64,000 bases of DNA from Ctenosaura bakeri (Eukaryota > Chordata > Lepidosauria > Squamata > Iguanidae): the NCBI GenBank assembly GCA_948474755.1, contig CAOLHI010001246.1:248001-312000 (forward strand). The letters are read 5' to 3'. Positions 55,880-64,000 of the stretch are shown piece by piece (position 1 is the stretch's first letter; each line of letters opens with the position of its first letter). The position numbers and the translations under genes were made by a program. The notes below the pieces were generated by a model. The model was not told where the DNA came from. It saw only the letters and a list, made by a program, of their open reading frames with translations, and made no database searches.

Positions 55880-57480
55880 CACTGAGAAGCCTGCCCAGCC
55901 TCCGCCGCTGGGACGGGGGTGGGGGGGTTGCCCTCCGCCAGAGACGGTGAGTTAAAAGAGTGATACTTCCTTCCGTAGGGAATTATCGACATCTCCCTTC
56001 CTTTCAAGACATGGCCAGGGGAGGGGAGAACACAAAATTGAAAAGGACGCCCGGGGAAGTGACAGGTGGATCGAGGAAAAAGCCAACCCGTGTCGTTTTT
56101 CAGAGGCGTCTCCTGTCACGATATTTTTTACTGTTGCTACTACTATTATCCCTGGAAAAGTTTGTGTGATTCTCTTTTTGAGGCTCCCTCGAACAGGGCA
56201 GGGTGTGGGATAGTTAGACAGCTCGCTTCAGGCGTACCCGAGGTTCGCCTCAGGAGCATCTCCACCCCTCCCCCCGCCCGGCCGCCCGCCCGCGGTCCGT
56301 TTCCCCCTTTCAACGCCTCACCCCAAAATCCTAAAAGCCCCGTTTCCTCGCCCCGGGGGCGGGCATGAGGAGTCTCAAAATATGCCCTGGGAATCTCCCT
56401 TGTGAGGGGGCGGGTGTGTCTTCTTAGGTGCCGACTCCCCCTCCCTGTTGAGGAGAATACCTTTCCATGTATATGCGTGTGAGTGTGTTTGTCTTTTACA
56501 TCTCTCTCTCTATATATATATATTTATGTATCCAGTAATATGTGTGTGACAGTGGCTGGCTGGCTGCCCTCCCCTGCTCGGGGAGGGGGGGCCGAGGCAG
56601 GCAGGCAGGCAGGGAAGCCATTGCCTGTTTAATAGTTGCTGTTGCAGCACTTCCGCTTCTCTCCCAGCGAGAGAGACACGAGTGGCCAGGCCCAGCCGCA
56701 CCGAGGAGGAGCAGCCAGACACAAAGGGAGAGGTATGGGGAAGGGGCGCCCCATCTCCCCGGCAAAGCCTCGCTCCCCCCTCCCCCCGGCACGGCCCGGC
56801 CCGGGAGGGCGCTGAGGGGAAACCAGAAAGGGCGGCGGGAGCGGCGGCGGCGGCGGGCGGGGGGGGCTTTGTGGCAGCCCGGGGAGAGCGAGCGATGGGA
56901 GAGCGACCTGGGTTGGCCAAGGAGACGTGGGGGAGGGAAAGGGGGACCGGAGAGAAAGGAACGGGGGCGCCAGTCCTGCCGGGCGCTGTCAGATCTGGCC
57001 CTCCCGCCCCCCAGCCCGCTTCCCCGGCTAAACCGGTGTGTGTGTGTGGAGAGGGGGAGGGAGGCCAGGGGTGGCAGGAGGGGGGTCCCTCGAGGTGCCC
57101 CCCTCCCCCGAGTCCTGCCGGAGGGAGGAGGGAAGGGATGGGTCGCGGGGAAGGTATTTGAGGGAGGAGGGGGGTCGTGGAAACGGCGGGGCTCGCGGGG
57201 GAGTGGGAAGTAGGGGACGGCCAAGTAAAGCGTGGGGGCAGCGCGCCCCTTTGGGGGAACAGCAGCTGCTCTCACATGCGAGGGAGTCGCCCCGCCTGCC
57301 TTCCCGTCTCAGGGGGAAATTCCCTCCGACCCCTGCCCACAAATGGTTGCCGAAAGCTCCTGGCGCTTCTTCTTCTTCTTCTTCTCCCCTAAGGATCGCC
57401 TCCCCCTCCCTCCTCTCTGCCCCGTGCTTTTTGGGGCAACCTCTCGCTCCCCCCAGAATCAGTAATCGCCGATTATGCGC
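55880..57480. promoter_or_regulatory. CpG island, probable UBE2E1 promoter
   Basis: The GC-rich, CpG-rich block is unique in this AT-rich window. It includes CCCGCCCGCGGTCC near 56,286, an Sp1-like GGGCGGGC near 56,356 and an ETS-like CACTTCCGCTTCTC near 56,648. CpG frequency stays high to about 57,300. It lies just upstream of the UBE2E1 coding start, and promoters of this ubiquitin-enzyme family are of the housekeeping CpG type. Overlapping frames on both strands up to 259 codons are artefacts of high GC. Confidence 0.85.
56640..56732 (+). other. probable non-coding first exon of UBE2E1 (3' end only)
   Basis: A donor-like AG|GTATGGGG stands with GT at 56,733-56,734, after AAAGGGAGAG. The downstream exon has a strong acceptor, so an upstream untranslated exon is required, and this CpG-island position is the best fit. 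The start site is not determinable from sequence; the left boundary given is arbitrary. Confidence 0.4.
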
Positions 57481-58146
57481 CTTCTGAAAAGTATTAATTC
57501 CTCCCCCCGCACTTCCCGTGGTCTTTTAGTTTTCCCTCTAATCTCTTTAGGCATTCCCCCCACCCAGCCTGTGCACACACTGTCGCCCCCCCTCCCGCGT
57601 TTCTGTTTGGCCCTTCCTGGTATCCCCCCCCCACACCTTCGGGTACAGGGTCTCTTTTTTTCCCTCCATAACCTTGCAGGCATGGATTCTTCCCCCTTTC
57701 CATTAATATTTCCTCCTGTCTAAGCCCTGATCTCCCCCCTCTCATCACTGCCCCCCCTCCGCCTCTATCCATTTGTCTTGGGTGTTCTTGGGGCTAAATA
57801 TTTGGGCGCTGGGCTTGCCTGGTCTTTTGCATAAAAGATGGGAAGGGGAGATATTTAAGGAAATTGTTTGGTTTCCTTAATCCCCTGTCCCCTTTATTAA
57901 TTCCTCTTGTCTGTTTGTACCCTCCCCCATTTCCAGAGATGGAGCTGGCGCTAAATGTTACTGAAAGGGGGGGACTTCTTTCTCTGTTTTGAATCTGTGC
58001 TCTGTTTCTCACTGCAAAGCCCTGGGAGAGAGAAGAAACTGTTTCCAAAGATCAAGACCCGAGACCCCCTCATGGCAGTTAGCTTCCTTGTCGGAGTGTT
58101 AATTCCCCGTTTCCCTTCCATCTTCCTTGTGGTGTTTCTTCTCCAG
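57481..58146. other. probable first intron, 3' part
   Basis: Pyrimidine-rich sequence, ending in a strong polypyrimidine tract and CTTCTCCAG. No coding signal. Confidence 0.6.
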
Positions 58147-58173
58147 GTTTGGGGTACGTAGTGGGGGGTAGCT

Positions 58174-58325
58174 ATGTCGGATGACGATTCGAGGGCTAGC
58201 ACCAGCTCTTCCTCATCTTCATCCTCCAACCAACAGACCGAGAAAGAGACAAGCACACCTAAGAAGAAGGAGAGTAAAGTCAGCATGAGTAAAAACTCCA
58301 AGCTCCTCTCCACCAGTGCCAAGAG
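58174..58325 (+). CDS. UBE2E1: UBE2E1 first coding exon (N-terminal extension)
   Basis: Encodes 50 codons plus two bases, from ATG at 58,174 in GCTATGTCGG. The protein begins MSDDDSRASTSSSSSSSS, then NQQTEKE and a Lys-rich PKKKESK, ending in KLLSTSAK. This N-terminal extension is specific to UBE2E1 (UbcH6) among the UBE2E enzymes. The acceptor is at 58,145-58,146, leaving 27 nt of 5' UTR on the exon (58,147-58,173). The donor is GTAAGA at 58,326. Known family roles: an E2 that takes ubiquitin from E1 and passes it with E3 partners to substrates, histone H2B monoubiquitination being one reported role; the serine/lysine-rich extension limits chain building and carries sites of self-modification. 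It acts mainly in the nucleus. The catalytic UBC domain is encoded beyond the window. Confidence 0.96.
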
Positions 58326-59715
58326 GTAAGATTAAGTGTAAGTGCACTCTCTGACTGTATAGTTAAGAAAGTTGTTGTGGCTTTTCTTTTCCCATAACCT
58401 TGTGCTTTTGCTTATTCTGTGGAAATCTGAGCTTTTTTCATACCGACATTGTCACTTACTACTAAGATGCATTGTTTTTGTTTCCAAGAATCTTTTTTCT
58501 TCCGTAGCTCACCAGCGTTTTCACCCACTTCCCAGATATCTTTTCAGTAATCTCTCTTCTTCTTAACTGTACCTGTAATCTTTGTCTCAGAACCTGTCAA
58601 TATTGTTTATATTCCTTGCCAGGAAAGTTCAGAGGTGTAACTTGGAATCAAAATGTCTCTACTTAGTTCCTTCCCTGCTACTGATTTACTGCACAGCCTT
58701 AAGCAAAGCACTTAATTTCTTCACATACCAATGGCTGTGAATGATGACAATAGTCTGTGTGCAGGAGTGCTGGGAACATTAATTAAGATTTGGTGGCTGC
58801 TTTGAGGTCATCTGATTAGAGTCAAAATGGTAGTCTTCCCTGAGGGTGAAATGTTACTTTCTTTTGTTGTTTGGGTTTAGGAACTTCTCAAATTCACTAA
58901 AATTCAGAACTTTACTGTAGACTTTCATGCAAAACAACTTCATGATTTCAGATAAGAACCATTAATTTTAACGAATACTGAAAATATTTTTGTTGTACTA
59001 ACCTCAGATTTGTGATCCTTCTTGTGTACCTCATGTGACTGAAATTTGAACCAAGAAGTCTGATGGGTCTATTGCTCTCCACCTTGTTCTTATTGATGTT
59101 TCTGTGACCTAGAAGTAGTGAAAAGAGGAGGAGCCTCTCAAGAAGATCTTATAGAGAGGAAGGCAGATCCTGGTATTGGTTGTTAATAACTGTTTTCCCT
59201 TTGGGAGGGAGACACAAACAGAAGAGATGCTCAGAACATAGCCTTCCTTTAACCCTCTTAAGTGATAAAAATCAATGGGAATGCTGTTACTGTTTTATTT
59301 GATGCTTTGCTTTGCCTCATTTTATTTGGTATAGAGAGATTTCGCTCTCTTGTCTTGCCTTCATTCTTGTGGTGGCATTCATATGATCAGTTAGAATGCC
59401 TTTTGGTTTTAAGCTTTTTGGAAAGCCAGTATGATCCACTGGATGATATGCTGAATATGAGTGAGGTATAGTCCAGTTGATTTCTGAGCCAAACTGTGTC
59501 TCTCAGCCTGTATTCTCGCACTGTAAAGTGGGCATAAGGACCGTCTTCACTTCAGGCTCATTAGGAAAAATACTGTGGTTAGAAAATGTTGACTTGGCTG
59601 TTTCTTAGCAGATTTATGCCCCCTGGCTTTATCATTCTCAAAAGATTTTGCGTAGCTTTTATGTGAAAAAGAACTACTGCTTTCTTACACCCTCTCTCTT
59701 GATTTCTTGTCATAG
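58326..59715 (+). other. UBE2E1 intron between coding exons 1 and 2
   Basis: Runs from GTAAGA at 58,326 to a CTTGTCATAG acceptor ending at 59,715. Phase 2. I see no repeat family or extra exon inside. Confidence 0.85.
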
Positions 59716-59766
59716 GATTCAAAAGGAGTTGGCTGACATCACCTTAGATCCACCTCCAAATTGCAG
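59716..59766 (+). CDS. UBE2E1: UBE2E1 second coding exon, 51 nt
   Basis: Completes the split Arg codon and encodes IQKELADITLDPPPNC, the first helix of the UBC fold (IQKELADI) and its following loop. It ends in AG, split with the next exon, and the donor is GTAGGTG at 59,767. Acceptor AG at 59,714-59,715. At 51 nt with the same phase at both ends, the exon can be skipped without a frameshift. The sequence matches UBE2E-family E2s closely. The next exon, carrying the remainder of the UBC fold and the catalytic Cys, is not within the window. Confidence 0.95.
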
Positions 59767-62700
59767 GTAGGTGTGATGCATCCTCTTTAAATATTAAATT
59801 GCATATTTTAAGAAATGTATGATCACCACCAATGTATAAACATATATGACAGTGCTTGTCCTGCTCATAACATGTTAGGTAGCAAGTTGTGTTTGTACTC
59901 TGTGTTTTATTTCCCATTGCCATTGGGTGCTGCTTGCAGGAGGGCAGGGAGATGCAAAATACATTAACACAACATCGTGCATGTTCTTTAATTAAATAGT
60001 GATATTCTGCAGAAATTGTGAGGTTGCAGTAGCCATATAGGTACTCGTATGTATGATTTGGTTTTAAAGACTGGAGAGTGCCTGGTTATGTTTTAATGTA
60101 ATTTTTTGCTTGTGAATAATGGTGCAAGGTATCTTTTGTGAATATCCTGAATGTCATAGAATAATTCCTCTTGGCATCTGAATCTCTGGAGACATATTTT
60201 AGATGTAAATTTTCTGTTTCCTATACTCACTTTATGGTACTTCAAAAATAATTACAGTATGAACGCATTACAAATCGTCATTCAGCCTGTGTGTGTTTCC
60301 CTCTGTCAGTGGTTAGTTATAAAGGAGCATAAAAATACATCTCCTTGTCACCTTTAGGTTTTGTCTTTCTTTTATAATTCCTGCTCTTCATCATGTCATT
60401 CTTACTGTTATCCAAATTCCAGAGAAAAAGGAAAAAGACCTGTTGGTATCTTTCCAGTTAAAGTCTTTGTATAGAGGAATAACGTATGTTGTAGGAGTGG
60501 GATTTGAGCTCATAGCTCAGCGTATGCACCTTAAGAGCATGCATGTAATCTGGTGAAAGCACACTCCAGGGGATGTCATTGCCTTTTATAAAATGAACGT
60601 TTGAGCCATTTGTTAAAAGATTTAAACACTTTCTGAAAGTACCTGCTGAGCTGCTTCTTAGGTTATCAGTTAGACTTTGCAGTCCCTTTGCATTTAGAAA
60701 TGGGATAGTAGAACACCTTTGATTCTTTGTTGCCCCCTTAATTAAACAGGAAGGGAAATTTCAGCATTGTCTGTCTCCTTTTAGGCTGCTGTTTCCAGAG
60801 AGCAACTTATCCATGAATGGATATCAGTGAACAGAGATTTAAATGTTTTCTTTATCTATCTGTCCTGCTAAGACCAGTTTTAGAAACAGCTACTCTTGAT
60901 GAATCTAGTGAAAATATTCACCTTTAAGTATATTTAGGGTGCATTATGTATCACTTCATGTTTCTTTTCCTTTTTGATTTATCCAGGAAACAATTGGTGA
61001 CATTACTAAAATTTCATTTTAAAAAACAAGTTTTATATGGAGAAGCTTGGAGGAGTATATGAGGCCAAGGGAGGTCTAGGCTTAACGAAGGGCCGTCCTG
61101 TTTATTTAATAGGATCAGCTAAAGACCTTTTTCTTTCTATTGGCTAAAGTCCCCATTGCAGAGGATCAGAAACATTACCAGTGACTGATGCCTGGATGTA
61201 AAAAGGGAAGAGAATGACATGTATTAATGTTTTAAAGGTTTTAAAGGTTTTTTGGATGATCATGGTTTGATAAGAGGAACTTTAAAATTGCCATGCAAAT
61301 GACTCTGTCGTGTTCCTGAAGCTTCATACTGCTTTAACTCTTAGCAGCTGTGAATTGCTGTGTGGGCTGCATATCCAGTGTTGCACTGTTCTTAATTGCA
61401 TTTTCCCTTCTGGATCGAAGTTTGTGTCCAAATCATCCCAGTAATCTCTCAACAGTTCTCTCTCTCTAGTGGCTCGTATATGAACTTGGTGTCTTTCAAG
61501 GCTATGCTAGCAAATTACCTTGTCAGAATATAATGACTGTAAATGTGGTTTCTCATTTCACTAGTGCAGTCCACTGGGAATCATAAACTTGAAGACGCAT
61601 ACAAAGATGTTTGCTTTGCTTAAGGCTTTTGAGGAGGTAAAATTCAGTTTATGCTGTAAGTGCTTTAAACTTCCCAGTGATCAGAGGAATCTTGCACTTC
61701 AGATCATATAAGTGAACAGAGGTTTAGATATTTTCAGAGTCTTCTGTCTGTGATTACTGCTGGACATGAGAAAAGTATGCTAGCTCTGATTTGTGCTCAT
61801 AATCATGCTGGAGCAGAGGGAAAAAAGGAGGCAAATCTACAGGTTTTACTGTTTCTGATACAAATAGTTTTAGAGTAACTGTATTTCAGCACTTTTATGT
61901 TGATGCATGCTAGAATATAAAAGGACATAAAACACTCATCTCTTCTTCTTATCTTTACCTCGTTAATGTGTTAATGATATCTTGTTGGAGCTGAGATTTC
62001 AAAGCTTGCTTTTTTTTAAATACAATTTTGGACCTGTATGAAAAAGAGCCATTTTTCAATGAAACATATAGTCTGTTCAGCATATGTGTTGTAACTGATA
62101 TTAGCATCAGTTGTGAAAATATATTGCGAAAATTACCAAGTTATTCCATAGAGATCAAAGTATGCAACATTGATGGATGACACGACTCACAAGTGACAGA
62201 AACATATATGTCTGTGCATGCGCCTTCAACTCATCTGTGAACTTACAGCAGCCCCATGAATTTCATAAGGTTTTCTTAGGAAAGGAATACTATTTTTTCC
62301 CCTTAATCCTTGAGAGCCTCATGTTACTTTCATTTAGATTTCAGAAAATCTTTAGTAGCACATGTAGGCAATGTGGCATACACTTCATTTGGATTTTGTA
62401 AAGCCTGGTCTTCAATATAGTGAGTGGCAAGGATTCCAGTGTCCATTCCCTGTGGTTTTCAGGACAAGATGCTGGTGTTTCTCAGGATGCATCCTGAACA
62501 GCATGCTTTAAAGTGGCTTTTAAAAGCCTAAATGAAGGGTCATTTCATCCCGTCATCAGATGATATAGCAAAGGAGAAACTGTGTGTCTTTCTACCTGTG
62601 TTTTGTCTTGATTGTACTTGGGAAAGCTTGGGTTTTTGCTTTTGTTACTCAGGGAGGATGAACATGAAACTCCCAGTCATAAAATTCTTCCACAATGGCA

Positions 62701-64000
62701 CAAAGAATACCTTTTGTCTTTCACATTAGTGAGTATGGCACCCCTGGGGAAAAGTAAATTTTAATTTGAAATATAATCTTCAGAAATAGTGCAATCAAAT
62801 CCAAAGGATATGATTTATGTGCATCCTCTTGTTCTTGTAAATATACATTACATATATATCCTGCTCGTGAATTATGATGGTGTAAGTTGGACTTAGGACA
62901 TCACAACTCACTTTTTAATTGTTGTGGAGCTTAGAGTTCTGTTCCAACCATGGAATAACCAAAGTAGTCTCCAAAATCTGCCTTGTAAGCAGTGCAGCCC
63001 CCACCACCCCCATTACAGCCATTTCTGCATTGTTGGAGAAAAGGGGAATGACTGGAGACATGTCTAGCTCTTTTCCTGCAGCTGGACTTGCTGCAAGTAC
63101 ACCTTCTGTAGGGATACCTCAGGACCCCTGGAGGTTTCTACAGATGTCTGCTGTAGTACATCTAGCTACAGGAAAATAGCTGGATGTGTGTCCACTCAGC
63201 CCGACCCTTGCTCTCTGACAACACAGAAGTGGTCATGTCAGAGACCTCTGTAGTTACAAGGTGATTTTGGGAGGGAAGTGTCAGGGGACACAGCTGTGGT
63301 CTATGGAACTGCATGATAGGTGCATGTCCCCTGTTGCAGCCATAATTTTAAAAATACATCTCTTCCATTGCTGGGTGTCAGTGTAACAGAATACCAGGTT
63401 GACTTTTTCTAGGTTGTAAATGCAGAGAATAAAGATGGTAATTGATAATATCTGCCTATAGGTGATGTGTTAACATAGCTATAGAGACACAGGGAGTGTT
63501 GTAAGCAATTATTGTGAACGTAGCTATTGACTCTAATCTGTTTAGCGCAGGATGTCAACCTTTATTTGCTAACAGTTTACGGTGTATTTGATATGGTAGT
63601 TGGGTGACTACTGTTAAAATTTGTTAATAATACAAGATAGCTGCTTCTGGCGGTTTACCATACCAGATTACTCTGATATCTCTTCCTTTCTACCATGTGA
63701 TAGTCTTTCTTGCCCCCTAGACCTTCCCCTTTGCTCCAAACCTGATAACGATCTTGGTGGTTGTTGAAGCTTCCTCCTGCACTCACATGGCAGTACTTTT
63801 CAGGGGATCAGGTTTCGCTTCTCTTTTTTTATGGCCTTGACTTGAATCTTGGCTTGAAATGCTCCAGATGTTGACAGAAAGTGCTTTTCTTTGTTGACCT
63901 GGTGCACTTTGGGAATGTGAATTGAAGACTCAAAATTGCCCTGACTCTGCTGACTTGTGTACACAATGATTATAGTGCAACAGACTGAAGAGCAACAATA
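59767..64000 (+). other. UBE2E1 intron after coding exon 2 (incomplete)
   Basis: Extends to the window end. It contains a short L2-like SINE-tail fragment and otherwise unremarkable AT-rich sequence. The open frames here (up to 86 codons) show no domain. No further exon of UBE2E1 is recognised. Confidence 0.8.
62208..62290 (-). mobile_element. SINE/L2 tail fragment in the UBE2E1 intron
   Basis: GCCTTCAACTCATCTGTGAAC, then CAGCAGCCCCATGAATTTC and AAGGTTTTCTTAGGAAAGG resemble the minus-strand L2-like tail of the 5S SINE at 15.1 kb (CCCCATGAATTTCATAC and TTTTCTTAGGCAAGG). The head is missing. Confidence 0.65.

Noticed and set aside
56496..57275. 259-codon minus-strand and 223-codon plus-strand open frames in the CpG island
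   Set aside because: They overlap each other in several frames, are Arg/Pro/Gly-rich as expected of high GC, and have no domain. Chance frames in a promoter.
1..64000. CRISPR arrays, operons or other prokaryotic systems
   Set aside because: Introns, CpG island, LINEs, SINEs and LTR elements show a vertebrate genome. No regular repeat-spacer array is present; the five 13-mers in the ERV leader have unequal spacing and are too short.

Overview
The window is vertebrate nuclear DNA and reads as a squamate reptile, most likely a lizard. The evidence is the mix of repeats: a CR1 LINE with a near-intact reverse transcriptase, an L1 3' fragment with target-site duplications, L2-tailed tRNA SINEs, 5S rRNA-derived SINEs, many palindromic TIR elements (MITEs) and an endogenous-retrovirus-like LTR family. 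The species call is an inference from repeat style. Only one protein-coding gene is convincing: the 5' part of UBE2E1 (ubiquitin-conjugating enzyme E2 E1), plus strand, at the right end.

Layout. From 1 to about 55,850 there is no recognisable host gene. This is an intergenic tract built from nested transposons in AT-rich unique sequence. Main landmarks: a solo LTR with 4-bp target duplications (7203-8077); a 5S SINE (15.1-15.35 kb); Tigger-like and Harbinger-like elements (18.5-22.2 kb); tRNA SINEs (22.8, 25.0, 26.0 and 50.1 kb); a 5'-truncated L1 flanked by a 15-bp duplication (28.4-29.3 kb); and a dense nested block at 32.6-38.65 kb. That block holds a minus-strand ERV-like 5' LTR, leader and broken gag, then a CR1 with a long RT ORF, then two MITEs. 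Four copies of a dispersed TIR repeat of about 365 bp lie between 44.4 and 54.3 kb, one of them split by a 5S SINE. A likely L1-mobilised insert with 20-bp duplications lies at 53.25-53.59 kb.

Right end. A CpG island (about 55.88-57.48 kb) carries the probable UBE2E1 promoter and a non-coding first exon with a donor near 56,733. A strong acceptor at 58,145-58,146 opens the exon with the start codon (ATG at 58,174). A 51-nt coding exon follows at 59,716-59,766. The intron after it runs off the window, so the catalytic UBC domain is not included.

The most interesting structures are the palindromic MITE family, whose two arms carry matching subfamily substitutions, and the ERV-like leader, which has five spaced copies of a near-palindromic 13-mer. 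No clearly new enzymatic or defence system is visible. Nearly all short ORFs in the intergenic part look like noise or transposon pieces.
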